Positions 50,837 to 62,742 of a stretch of DNA of 64,000 nt are shown here, in pieces. Position 1 is the first letter of the stretch, and the number at the start of each line of letters is the position of its first letter. The notes beneath the pieces were generated by a model, which saw only the letters and a program-made list of their open reading frames with translations, did not search any database and was not told the DNA's origin. Origin of the DNA: Deinococcus aerolatus (lineage in GTDB: Bacteria; Deinococcota; Deinococci; Deinococcales; Deinococcaceae); contig NZ_BMOL01000010.1 of the NCBI RefSeq assembly GCF_014647055.1, positions 62,001 through 126,000 of the forward strand, read 5' to 3'. A program made the translations under genes and the position numbers.

Positions 50837-53017
50837 ATGAACAAACGACTTCTGCTGTCTGCCCTGACCCTGTCCCTGCTGCTCGCTGCCTGCGGCGGCT
50901 CACCTTCGCCCAGCACCGGCGCCAACAACGCCCTGACCATTCCGGCCGAGGCCGAGGCCCAGCCGGACACGGTTGAGCCCGAGTACGAGAACGTGCGCAC
51001 CGTGTCGGGGCACGTACACGCGGTGGATCCCGCGCCCGTGATGACCAACCTGCCCAGGGACGCCCGGCTTGGCCCCGCCACGGTGCCACAGGGACAGCGG
51101 CTGACGGCCCAGACGTTGCCGGCCAATGCCCAGACCGACAGGGTGGAGCTGAAGGTTCTGGTGCTGAGCAGCGGCAAAGGTGACTACGGCATCGACAGTG
51201 CCCGCTCGATGCTGCAGCGCAGCGGCGTGCCCTACGACGTGCTGGACGCCAGTCAGCAGCCGCTGGACCTGGCCCGGCTGATTAACGCGGACGGCAGCGG
51301 AAAGTACCAGGGCGTGATCCTGACCAGCAACGCCCTGGTGGCCGAGACCAGCCCCGGCGTGTATACCAGTGCCCTGGACAGCGACGAGTGGGCCACCCTG
51401 TTTCAGTACGAGGCGGCCTACGGGGTGCGGCAGCTGGCGCTGTACGGCTACCCTGGCGTCGTGCCGGAGGATTACGGCCTGCGGGCCGTGGCGGGCGCGG
51501 AGACCTCGACGACCTTCATGGCGCCCAACCCTGCGGGGCTTGGGGTGTTCAGGGACCTCAAGGCCACGGCAAAACTGCCCGTGAAATACGCCTTCTCCTA
51601 CCCTTCTTCAGTGGTTGAAGGTGTTCCTGGCGTGATGAGCACCACACCGCTGCTGACAGACCCGCAGGGCCGCGTGCTGGCCGCCACCAGCACCGCCGCC
51701 GACGGGCGTGAGCGGCTGCTGGTCACCACGGCCCAGAACCCGGCCCTGGTGCACACCGAACTGATGGGGTACGGGCTGGTGCAGTGGCTGACCAGAGGGA
51801 TTCACCTGGGCGAGCACCGCCGGTTCCTGCAGGTGGACATCGACGACTACTTCCTGGCCGGCGACCGCCTGAACGCCGCCAGCGGGCAGCTGTACACGAA
51901 ACCTTTCCGCCTGAGCGCCGCCGACATGGTCTCGGTGTTTTACCAGCAGGTCAAGCTCCGCGATACCTTCAAGGAGGCCGGCGGCTTCAGGTACTCGATG
52001 GTGTTCAACGGCGGCGGCGCAAACACGGCGGCCCCCGCGTCCTGCCTGCTGTTCCTGCCCAGCAAGGACCAGCTGACCAGCATGTCCAAGTGCCTGAAAG
52101 ATCAGTTCGACTGGGTCAACCACACCAAAGACCATCTGCGCATGGACGTGATGGACCTGAAGACGGCCAGTGACCAGATCGCCACCAACTTTACCCTGGG
52201 CACCAAACTGGGCCTGCCCGTCAACAGCAGAAGTCTGGTCACCGGCGAGCACAGCGGGCTGGGCAACATGGACCCCACCGACGACGGCACCTATAACGAC
52301 TCCGACGTGAACCTGCCCAAGCAGGATCTGGGGCTGGGGCGCAGCAACCCCAACATGCTGCTGGCCGCCGGCAGCGCCGGGGTGCGTTACCTGGCGTCCG
52401 ATCACAGCGTGGCCAGCCAGTGGGACGCCTCATGCTCCACCTGCGGGGTGCCGCACCCCATGGACAGCAGCCTGTTCCTGGTGCCGCGTTGGCCGATCAA
52501 CGTGCACTACCACGTCACCAACCCGGACGAGGTCTTGAAGTCCTACAACAGCATCTATGCCCCCGGCGGCACCCGGCCGTACTGGGATCACGCGCTGAAC
52601 TACACCGAGTTCCTGGACAAGGAAAGCGATCTGGCCCTGACGCACATGCTGGGCGGCGGCGCGTTCCCCCACTACCTGCACCAGACCAACCTGAACCAGT
52701 ACCGGCTGGGCAAGAGCGTGGCCAGCGACTGGGTGGAGGCGGCACTCAGGAAGTACAGCAGCTACAGCACCCTGCCGCTCAACACCTACAACTGGGACCA
52801 GCTGGGCGACTACATGAAGAGCCGCACCCTGGAGGAGAAGGCCAAGGCGGCTGGCACACTGGGGGCCGTGTGGGACCGCAAGACCGGCGTGGTGTCCATC
52901 AGGGGTGCGGGACCCGTCACGCTGACCGGCGCGAACTCCGGTACCCTCTACGGCGGGACCCGCATCCTGAGCAGCACGGTCAACGGCACCACCACGCTGC
53001 CCGTCAGTCCCAGGTAA
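50837..53017 (+). CDS. Large lipoprotein, Agd3-like exopolysaccharide deacetylase candidate
   Basis: A 726-residue protein with lipoprotein signal ending LLAAC (Cys19). Residues about 105-320 form an alpha/beta domain (VELKVLVLSSGKGDYGIDSARSMLQRSGVPYDVLD). Residues about 325-640 look like a deacetylase barrel: the aspartates of FLQVDIDDYFL (334-337), a His pair in WVNHTKDHL (429, 433) spaced as metal ligands, EHSGLGNMD, and HMLGGGAFPHYLHQ (603-616). This domain order recalls Agd3, the fungal galactosaminogalactan deacetylase with bacterial relatives. It should remove acetyl groups from polymer N-acetylhexosamine outside the cell. AAGGAG precedes the ATG. The family call is by eye and should be tested by structure. 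Confidence 0.6.
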   Translation: MNKRLLLSALTLSLLLAACGGSPSPSTGANNALTIPAEAEAQPDTVEPEYENVRTVSGHVHAVDPAPVMTNLPRDARLGPATVPQGQRLTAQTLPANAQTDRVELKVLVLSSGKGDYGIDSARSMLQRSGVPYDVLDASQQPLDLARLINADGSGKYQGVILTSNALVAETSPGVYTSALDSDEWATLFQYEAAYGVRQLALYGYPGVVPEDYGLRAVAGAETSTTFMAPNPAGLGVFRDLKATAKLPVKYAFSYPSSVVEGVPGVMSTTPLLTDPQGRVLAATSTAADGRERLLVTTAQNPALVHTELMGYGLVQWLTRGIHLGEHRRFLQVDIDDYFLAGDRLNAASGQLYTKPFRLSAADMVSVFYQQVKLRDTFKEAGGFRYSMVFNGGGANTAAPASCLLFLPSKDQLTSMSKCLKDQFDWVNHTKDHLRMDVMDLKTASDQIATNFTLGTKLGLPVNSRSLVTGEHSGLGNMDPTDDGTYNDSDVNLPKQDLGLGRSNPNMLLAAGSAGVRYLASDHSVASQWDASCSTCGVPHPMDSSLFLVPRWPINVHYHVTNPDEVLKSYNSIYAPGGTRPYWDHALNYTEFLDKESDLALTHMLGGGAFPHYLHQTNLNQYRLGKSVASDWVEAALRKYSSYSTLPLNTYNWDQLGDYMKSRTLEEKAKAAGTLGAVWDRKTGVVSIRGAGPVTLTGANSGTLYGGTRILSSTVNGTTTLPVSPR

Positions 53018-53024
53018 CTTTCAC

Positions 53025-53762
53025 TTGCTCACGGCCACCCCCGCCCTGTCGCCCCACCTGCCCCTGAGCGTGTATTACGGCCCACCCAGCCCGCAGGTGC
53101 TGGGGACGCTCGCCCGCTTCCGCACCGCCGTCGTGCAGACGACCCTGTACGCACCTGCGGAACTGGCGACCCTGCGGGCGGGCGGCACACGGGTGCTGGG
53201 CTACCTGAGCGTCGGAGAGGACCATCCCACGGGCGACTACCTGTGCACGCCCGGCTGCGCCGTCTACCACCGGGCGGTCAATCCCCAGTGGGGCAGCGTG
53301 GCCGTGGACGCGGCCCATCCCGCGTGGCGGGCAGAGCTGCTGGGCCGTGCCCGGCGGGAACTTCAGCACGCCGACGGCCTGCTGCTCGACACCCTGGACA
53401 GCGCCGCACCGGCGGCGACGCTGGCGCTGGTTCGGGCGCTGCGAGAGGCGCATCCCGGCGTGACCCTGCTGGCCAACCGGGGCTTCGGGTTGCTGCCGGA
53501 CCTCGCGCCGCTGGTGCATGGCGTGCTGTTCGAGGGCTTCAGCACCACCCACAGCCCGGGGTATACCAGACTGGACGGGCAGGGCCTGGCATACACCGCC
53601 TTCTGGCTGCAAAAGCTGCGGGATCTGGGCCTGAACGTCTGTGCCCTGGACTACGCCGATACCCCGGCGCTGGCCCAGGCCGCCCGCGAGCGGGCCAACC
53701 TCTTCAGCGTGCAGACCTTTGTGACCGACCGCGCCCTGTCGTGGCCCGGGGGCTTCCGGTGA
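53025..53762 (+). CDS. GH114 endo-alpha-1,4-polygalactosaminidase-like protein
   Basis: A 245-residue TIM-barrel domain of the GH114 type. VYYGPPSPQVLGTLARFRTAVVQ near residue 17, GTRVLGYLSVGEDHP near 54, and the putative catalytic acids Asp122 in GLLLDTLDS and Glu170 in GVLFEGFSTTHSPGY match the Asp/Glu pair used by fungal Ega3. It would cut galactosamine-rich polymer, as PelA hydrolase or Ega3 do. No signal peptide is visible, odd for such an enzyme. The start is a TTG at 53025, 8 bases after the deacetylase stop, so it is probably read from the same mRNA. Confidence 0.78.
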   Translation: MLTATPALSPHLPLSVYYGPPSPQVLGTLARFRTAVVQTTLYAPAELATLRAGGTRVLGYLSVGEDHPTGDYLCTPGCAVYHRAVNPQWGSVAVDAAHPAWRAELLGRARRELQHADGLLLDTLDSAAPAATLALVRALREAHPGVTLLANRGFGLLPDLAPLVHGVLFEGFSTTHSPGYTRLDGQGLAYTAFWLQKLRDLGLNVCALDYADTPALAQAARERANLFSVQTFVTDRALSWPGGFR

Positions 53763-53990
53763 TGCGTTCCCGGAGGCCCGTGGGCCATTGCCCCAGCGGC
53801 GGTTAGAAGCGCCGGGACAGGGCGTATTGCAGGCGGGGCAGCGGAATGCATTCCGCTGCCCCGCTGCCCGTGGCTATATTCAGCGCTGTCTCTGGAAGTG
53901 CCGGTCTGATTGAAGCCCCGGAGACAGCGTTCGGCGGCTCGCCGGGTGCGGGGTTTAGCCCCGGGCCGTATCCTCCCGCCGCCGCCCAGT
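53763..53990. other. Intergenic region between convergent genes with a 28-base perfect palindrome
   Basis: At 53835-53862 a fully self-complementary 28-mer (left half GGGGCAGCGGAATG) can form a 12-13 bp hairpin and ends both the GH114 unit and, from the other side, ftsW. No T tract follows. No gene is seen in the remaining sequence; the words GTCTCTGGA and CGGAGACAG (53889-53925) can also pair loosely. Confidence 0.6.
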
Positions 53991-55130
53991 TCAATCGGCG
54001 CTCAGGCCTGTGCCCTCCGGTACGTTGGTCCTGGATTCGGTGGGCTCAAGCTCCGTCTCGGGCAGGTTGCGCTTGACCTCGCGCAGGGCGGAATGGATGA
54101 TGCCCAGCGCCACGCTCATGGTCAGCATGCTGGAAAAGCCGAAACTGACCAGCGGCAGCGGCACCCCCGTGACCGGAAAGAAGCCGGCGGCAACCGCCAG
54201 ATTCACGAAAGCCTGACCCACGATCATGAACATAGAACCGGTGGCCAGAATGCTGGCCCCGTGGATCTCGGCGGTCATGGGCCGGATGCGCGCGGCCAGC
54301 TGCGAGGTCTGCAGCGCCACCGAAACGATCAGCCAGTAGCAGAACAGCAGCGTGACCACGCCCAGCAGCCCGGTGGTAAAGCCCACCGAGGCCACCACCA
54401 TGTCGGTGTGGGCGGCAAAATACTCGTAGCGCCGTCCGTCCGGCCCCTGGCCCCACCAGCCGCCCCAGGTCAGGTCGCGGTGCGCGAAACCGATCTGATC
54501 CAGCCCCACCGCCCGTTCCTCGTCGCGGGCCTGGTGGCCCTGCCAACGCGCCAGGATGTACGGATGTTTCTCCAGGTACACCGAGAACATCGGCAGCGCC
54601 ATCAGGCCCAGGGCCAGCAGAAAGCCGGTGATGTTGCTGATGCGGACCCCGGCAGCGTACATCAAGACAATGCCCAGCCCGAACATCAGGACGCTGCTGC
54701 CCAGGTCCGGCTCCAGGAAGATCAGCCCGGTGGTGATCACGATCATTCCCGTGGCGCTGACCAGCTTGTTCTGCACGCCCCGGCGCGAGAAGAACGAGGC
54801 CAGCATCATGATCAGGCCCAGTTTGGCCAGCTCGGACGGCTGGAAACGGAAGGGGCCGCCGAAATCCAGCCAGCGTTTGGTGGCGCTGCTTTCCTCGGTG
54901 CCCACCCCAATGAACAGCACCAGCAGCAGCAGCAGCAGCGTGAAGGCCCAGAATGGCGGCCCCAGCTTCAGGAAGGTCTTGGGCCGCAGCCGGGCCACCA
55001 GAAAGGTGATGCCCAGCGCCAGCGCCGTCTTCGAGCCGTGTTCCACGATCAGGTCCGGGCGCGCGGCGGCCACCCCCAGCAGGCCCAGCACCATCAGCAG
55101 CATCTGCGCGATGATCAGTGGCAGGCTCAC
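53991..55130 (-). CDS. ftsW: Cell division SEDS protein FtsW
   Basis: A 379-residue SEDS glycosyltransferase with ten membrane helices that polymerises lipid II at the septum. KRWLDFGGPFRFQPSELAKLGLIMMLA near residues 85-112 and the catalytic-Asp segment LEPDLGSSVLMFGLGIVLMY near 137 are present. The C-terminal FVNLAVAAGFFPVTGVPLPLVSFGFSSML near 312 is the SEDS signature. It begins with a GTG overlapping the murD stop (GTGA), with GAGG 7 bases upstream. FtsW rather than RodA is favoured by the murD link. Confidence 0.9.
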   Translation of the reverse strand: MSLPLIIAQMLLMVLGLLGVAAARPDLIVEHGSKTALALGITFLVARLRPKTFLKLGPPFWAFTLLLLLLVLFIGVGTEESSATKRWLDFGGPFRFQPSELAKLGLIMMLASFFSRRGVQNKLVSATGMIVITTGLIFLEPDLGSSVLMFGLGIVLMYAAGVRISNITGFLLALGLMALPMFSVYLEKHPYILARWQGHQARDEERAVGLDQIGFAHRDLTWGGWWGQGPDGRRYEYFAAHTDMVVASVGFTTGLLGVVTLLFCYWLIVSVALQTSQLAARIRPMTAEIHGASILATGSMFMIVGQAFVNLAVAAGFFPVTGVPLPLVSFGFSSMLTMSVALGIIHSALREVKRNLPETELEPTESRTNVPEGTGLSAD

Positions 55131-56449
55131 GCGCCCACCTCGGCCCCCGGCAGGGCCAGCGCGGCCCGTCGGAAGCTGTCGCCGCGCTGGGCGTAGTCGC
55201 GGAACTGGTCGAAACTGGTGCCGACCGGGGCCAGCAGCACGGTGCCCTCGCCGCCCAGCGCGTCGAGTCCCGCCTGCGCCGCAGCCTGCATGGTGCCGTC
55301 GCCGTCCGTGCCCGACACAGTCACGTAGGGCAGGCCCAGCCCGCGCGCCAGCCGCTCGCCGTCCTCACCAAAGGCCACCACCGTCTTGACCCGGCCCTGC
55401 GCGGCCGCCCGCAGCGGGCCGAGGTCCGCGCCCTTGTCGCGCCCGCCCACCAGCCACGCGATGGGCGGCGCGGCGCGTTCTAGCGCGGCCTGCACCGCCA
55501 GGGTGCGGGTGGCGATGCTGTCGTCGATAAAACGCACCCCGCCTACCCGCGCCACTGTCTCGAAGCGGCCCCGCTGCGGCCGGGCGGCGCGCAGAGCGGC
55601 GGCCAGCACGGCCACCGGCGCCGGGCGGCCCAGGCGAAGCAGCATTGCCTCGGCCGCCAGCAGCGCGGCGGCAGCGTTGGCCGGGTGGATGGATTCGGGC
55701 AGCTCCGACGCGGGCAGAACCTCCTCGCCGCTGCCCAGCACCAGCCGCGACGGTGAGAAGGTGCGCACCCCGGCCCGCGTGCGAACCTCCAGCCCTTCAG
55801 GAATGACCAGCATGTCCCCCGCCTGCTGCCCCGCCGTGATGTTCAGCTTGGCGGCGTGGTAGGCGGCCTCCGTGCCGTGGCGGTCCAGGTGGTCGACGCC
55901 CAGATTGGTGATCACGGCCACCGGCAGGCGCAGGCCCGGCACGCGCTCCAGCTGAAAGCTCGACAGTTCGGCCACCGCCACCTCTGCCGCGTCCACCACG
56001 TCCAGCAGCGGCGGATCGATATTGCCGCCCTCGCGCGCGTTCACCCCGCAGGCGCGCAGCAGCGAGGCGATCAGGACCGTGGTGCCGCCCTTGCCCGCCG
56101 TGCCGGTCACGCCCACGATGGGCAGCGCGGGGCGCAGGCGGGCGGCCAGCGCCACCTCGCCGAGGATCTCTGCGCCGCGCCCGCGCAGGCCCTCCAGGTC
56201 CGGGTGATCGATGGGCACTCCCGGCGCGGCCACGACGGTCTGGTATTCGTCGCCCACCTCGCCGCGCTCAAAATGCAGGCGGTTCATCAGCGCGAGGTCC
56301 TCCGCCGAGGGCCGGGCGTCATGCCACTCTGCTGGCCTGCCCTCGGCAGCCAGAAACCGCGCCACCCCGCGCCCGCTGCGCCCCAGACCGTAGATCAGGA
56401 GGCGCCCACCTCCCACCCTTGCGTCCCGCACGCCCTGTTCCCCAGTCAC
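55127..56449 (-). CDS. murD: UDP-N-acetylmuramoylalanine--D-glutamate ligase
   Basis: A 440-residue Mur ligase that adds D-Glu to UDP-MurNAc-Ala. An N-terminal Rossmann part (LLIYGLGRSGRGVARFLAAEG) is followed by the ATP loop GVTGTAGKGGTTVLIASLL near residue 108. In most MurD proteins this is GTNGKTT; here it is GTAGKGGTT, with an inserted Gly. NLGVDHLDRHGTEAAYHAAKLNI, SIATRTLAVQAAL, WLVGGRDKGADL and APVGTSFDQFRDYAQRGDSFR close the enzyme. The start is the GTG at 56449, 6 bases after TATGTT (56456-56461, minus): leaderless. Confidence 0.93.
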   Translation of the reverse strand: MTGEQGVRDARVGGGRLLIYGLGRSGRGVARFLAAEGRPAEWHDARPSAEDLALMNRLHFERGEVGDEYQTVVAAPGVPIDHPDLEGLRGRGAEILGEVALAARLRPALPIVGVTGTAGKGGTTVLIASLLRACGVNAREGGNIDPPLLDVVDAAEVAVAELSSFQLERVPGLRLPVAVITNLGVDHLDRHGTEAAYHAAKLNITAGQQAGDMLVIPEGLEVRTRAGVRTFSPSRLVLGSGEEVLPASELPESIHPANAAAALLAAEAMLLRLGRPAPVAVLAAALRAARPQRGRFETVARVGGVRFIDDSIATRTLAVQAALERAAPPIAWLVGGRDKGADLGPLRAAAQGRVKTVVAFGEDGERLARGLGLPYVTVSGTDGDGTMQAAAQAGLDALGGEGTVLLAPVGTSFDQFRDYAQRGDSFRRAALALPGAEVGA

Positions 56450-56713
56450 GCCCACAACATAGGCGAAAAACATGGACAGAACCCGAAGGTCCGGGGGCGC
56501 GGGGGCTATGTCTGGGGTTCCAAGTCTGAGCGCGCCCGCCTGACCCACGGCCATCACCCCGGCAATGACCCGAACTCACTCCAAGTGGCGAGCATGGAAC
56601 CGTGTCGCTCTGACCCGAACCAATGGCCCACAATATGCCCTTTTCTCCTGATGGGCTCTGGCTCTGAGGTCCTGTCCGCGCCGCAGGCTTTTCCTGCCGT
56701 GGCGTCCGGGCCG
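56450..56713. other. Intergenic region upstream of murD
   Basis: It holds the murD -10 box at 56456-56461. Apart from that I see no gene or structured element in the 264 bases. Confidence 0.35.
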
Positions 56714-57151
56714 TCACCCGGATTCCCCCGTCTGGCCTTCCACCGTCACCCGCACCGCCGTGCCCTGCGGCAGCCGGTAGGCCCGCAGCACGCGGCTTTC
56801 CAGGTCCGCGATCACGTAGGGCACCGGGTAGGCGGCCAGCCGCAGATCGGTGCGGCTGGGCTGCGCCGGGCCGTATGGATGGCTGTGGTACAGCGCCACC
56901 AGCGCCAGTCCGGCCCCGCGCATGGCCTTGAGCGCCCGCAGCAGATGCACCGGGTCCGCCAGATACTCACGCTCGGGAATGGGGGAGATGTTGGGCAGCG
57001 GGTACAGCGCCTCGGCGCGGGCCACCGGACTGCCCGGGTTCTCGGCGGTCAGGCCGGTGCCGCCCAGCGCGCCCACGCACTCGCGCGGGAAGTCACGGGC
57101 GGCGTGCGCCCACAGCGCGTCGACTAGGACAGCCGGCAGGATCAGCGACAC
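56714..57151 (-). CDS. JAMM/M67 metalloprotease-fold protein
   Basis: A 145-residue JAB1/MPN domain. The zinc site is readable: Glu in [11 protein letters not shown] near residue 24 and the [14 protein letters not shown] motif (H-x-H-x7-S-x2-D) near 91-104. Bacterial members of this size cut C-terminal tails from ubiquitin-like sulfur carriers (ThiS/MoaD type) or act in cysteine synthesis. No such partner gene adjoins. The start is a GTG at 57151 with CATAAT (57158-57163, minus) 6 bases upstream. It is divergent from ftsK. Confidence 0.87.
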   Translation of the reverse strand: MSLILPAVLVDALWAHAARDFPRECVGALGGTGLTAENPGSPVARAEALYPLPNISPIPEREYLADPVHLLRALKAMRGAGLALVALYHSHPYGPAQPSRTDLRLAAYPVPYVIADLESRVLRAYRLPQGTAVRVTVEGQTGESG

Positions 57152-57330
57152 CCCCGCATTATGGGCAGCCGCTCAGGTGCTGTGGGCCGAGGCGGCGGGT
57201 GACGCGCCTGCGGGACCGCATGGGGGGACGGGGGAGAGGAGGGGCCAGGGCCGCCCTTTTGCGCCCAAACGCCGTACTGGACGCCTCAATTCCCGGATGG
57301 CCCGGCGCGCTTTGCGTTACACTGCCGCAT

Positions 57331-60579
<3,249 letters not shown>

Positions 60580-60653
60580 TCTGGGGGTAGGGACCCCGCT
60601 GGGTCGTAATCCGCAGACACCCGGCGCTGAAATCCCATGAGTATGGCGTGAGA

Positions 60654-60674
60654 GGACAGTCAATCGGGCTGTCC
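60654..60674 (+). terminator. Possible terminator after ftsK
   Basis: A 6-bp stem GGACAG/CTGTCC with a 9-base loop, followed by CTTTCATTT, 74 bases after the ftsK stop. Weak but the only candidate before the fasciclin gene. Confidence 0.4.
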
Positions 60675-60786
60675 CTTTCATTTACCTGTTCTGTCTTAAT
60701 CCCTGCCTAAGTTGCATTTTCATCTGGGGTGGTGAAGATTGGATGCCGGACAAGCAACAACCCTATTTCTGTTCAGAGGTGATTTC

Positions 60787-62700
60787 ATGAAGAAGCAGAC
60801 CAGTCTCGTTACGCTTGGCTTACTCCTGGCGACCCCCGCCCTCGCTGGCGGCGCCGGTGCGCCTGCCGCCCAGCCCGCCGCCACCTGCATGTCCATCGCG
60901 CAGATCGTGAGCAGCGACCCCAACTTCAGCACGCTGGCCACCGCCGTGGAAGCAGCCGGACTGACCGAGACGTTGCAGGGCGGCAGCTACACGGTGTTCG
61001 CGCCCACCAACGCTGCGTTCGCCAAGCTGCCCAGCGACACCCTGGCGGCCGTCCTGAACGACGCCGATGCCCTGAAGAACATCCTGCTGTACCACGTTGT
61101 TCCTGGCAAGGTCACCGCCAAGCAGGTCACCGGCATGACGTCCGGCAAGACCGCCCAGGGTTCCAGCTTCCTGGTCACCGTCAGCGGCGGCAAGGTCATG
61201 ATTGACAATGCCACCGTGATCAAGGCCGACGTCGTCGCTTGCAACGGCATTGTCCATGTGATCGACACTGTGCTGATGCCCGCCCCCGCCAGCGCGGCCC
61301 CCGAGGCCACCGCGCCCGTCGAGGCAGCGCCCGTGGTGGAAGCCGCCCCGGTGGTAGAGGCCCCGGCCACCGCGGCCGCGCCCGCAGCGGAGATGGCCAT
61401 GGCCGCCCCCGCCGCCACCATCAGCAGCATTCCGGCCCTTCCGCTGAGTGGCGCCACCATGACCACCGAAACGGCGGCGACGACCGACGTCACCACCACG
61501 ACGGACACCACCACAACAACGGATACCACCACGACCACGACGGACACGACCACAACGGACACGACCACGGTGACCACCGACACCGCCACCACGGACGCGA
61601 CCACCGAAGTCGAGATGAGCACCAACTCGCTGTACGACGTCATCGTGGCAGATGACCAGTTCAGTACCCTGCGGTCCCTCCTCAGTGACGCCGGCCTGAC
61701 CGATATCCTGATGGACAACGAGTACACCATCTTCGCGCCCACCAACGAGGCCTTTGCGGCGGTTGACGCCGATACGCTGGCCCTGATCGCCAGCAACCCC
61801 GACACCCTGCAGCAGGTGCTGCTGTACCACATCGTGACCGGCAAGCTCACGGGCGAGCAGCTGTCTCAAAATGCCCAGCTGCGCAGCCTGGAAGGCAGCA
61901 GCATTAACCTGAAGCTGGAAGGCGGCACGCAGATGGTCGGCCCTGAAGGCAAGGTCACCACCACCGTCGACAGCGCCGACAACGGCGTCATCTATGTGAT
62001 CGACAAGGTGATGCTGCCCCCCACCCTGAAGCTGCCCGCGCCCCCCACTCCGGCGCCGCCTCCTGCCGCGACCACCAGCACCGCTGCGCCCGCGCCCGCG
62101 CCGGCCCCCGCCGCGACGCCTGCACCCGCGCCTGCACCTACTCCAGCGCCTGCACCTGCACCTACCCCCGCGCCCGCCGCCCCTGTGACGACGGCGCCTG
62201 CCACCACCGCTCCTGTGGCCGTGGCCGTAGCCGCCCCTGTCTCTCCTACCCCGGCGGCCGCCACCGGCGCCATGACCCTGCAGCAGCGTCTGGAAGCCGA
62301 GCCCCAGTTCAGCACCCTGCTGAGCCTGCTCCAGACCGCCGAACTGACCACCCCCCTGATGGCCACCGACGTGACCATCTTCGCCCCCACCAACGACGCC
62401 TTCGCCAAGGTGCCCAAGGCCACCCTGGACCGTCTGCTGGCCGACAAGGCACTGCTCAAGCAGGTGCTGAGCTTCCACGTTGTCTCTGGCCGTGTAACCG
62501 AGGCTGACCTGAACGGTGCGCAGCTGCGCAGCCTGGAAAGCAGCAGCCTGGACCTGAAGAGGGAAGCGGGCGTGCTGCGGATCGGTGTGGCCACCAACGG
62601 CGTCCTCACCGGCGCAACCGTGAACGTTACCCCGATCATCGTGGGCAACAGCGCCATCTACCCCATCGACAGCGTGCTGATTCCCCCCACCTTCAAGTAA
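60787..62700 (+). CDS. Secreted protein with three fasciclin (FAS1) domains
   Basis: A 637-residue exported protein. Signal peptide MKKQTSLVTLGLLLATPALA. FAS1 domain 1 spans about 35-163, domain 2 about 281-413 and domain 3 about 495-637. Each has the TVFAPTNAAFAKLP / TIFAPTNEAFAAV / TIFAPTNDAFAKVP box and a LLYHVVPGKV-like second box. Linker 1 includes a Thr/Asp low-complexity run (about 233-275) and linker 2 a Pro/Ala run (about 414-494). FAS1 domains mediate adhesion to surfaces or polysaccharide. GAGGTGA precedes the ATG at 60787, which decides the start. The repeats are coded with varied codons, so they are not simple slippage products. Confidence 0.92.
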   Translation: MKKQTSLVTLGLLLATPALAGGAGAPAAQPAATCMSIAQIVSSDPNFSTLATAVEAAGLTETLQGGSYTVFAPTNAAFAKLPSDTLAAVLNDADALKNILLYHVVPGKVTAKQVTGMTSGKTAQGSSFLVTVSGGKVMIDNATVIKADVVACNGIVHVIDTVLMPAPASAAPEATAPVEAAPVVEAAPVVEAPATAAAPAAEMAMAAPAATISSIPALPLSGATMTTETAATTDVTTTTDTTTTTDTTTTTTDTTTTDTTTVTTDTATTDATTEVEMSTNSLYDVIVADDQFSTLRSLLSDAGLTDILMDNEYTIFAPTNEAFAAVDADTLALIASNPDTLQQVLLYHIVTGKLTGEQLSQNAQLRSLEGSSINLKLEGGTQMVGPEGKVTTTVDSADNGVIYVIDKVMLPPTLKLPAPPTPAPPPAATTSTAAPAPAPAPAATPAPAPAPTPAPAPAPTPAPAAPVTTAPATTAPVAVAVAAPVSPTPAAATGAMTLQQRLEAEPQFSTLLSLLQTAELTTPLMATDVTIFAPTNDAFAKVPKATLDRLLADKALLKQVLSFHVVSGRVTEADLNGAQLRSLESSSLDLKREAGVLRIGVATNGVLTGATVNVTPIIVGNSAIYPIDSVLIPPTFK

Positions 62701-62712
62701 AGCCTGATCTGG

Positions 62713-62742
62713 CCCGCCCGCCCCTCAGGGGGCGGGTTTTTT
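62713..62742. terminator. Rho-independent terminator between fasciclin and phosphoesterase genes
   Basis: CCCGCCCC pairs with GGGGCGGG around a short loop and is followed by six T residues on the plus strand, starting 12 bases after the fasciclin stop. The convergent gene ends at 62742, so it may use the same hairpin. Confidence 0.88.

Noticed and set aside
61480..61615. Short tandem ACC/ACG/GAC repeats read as a simple-sequence repeat or CRISPR-like array
   Set aside because: The repeats are in frame and encode the Thr/Asp linker between FAS1 domains, with varied codons and no spacer structure.
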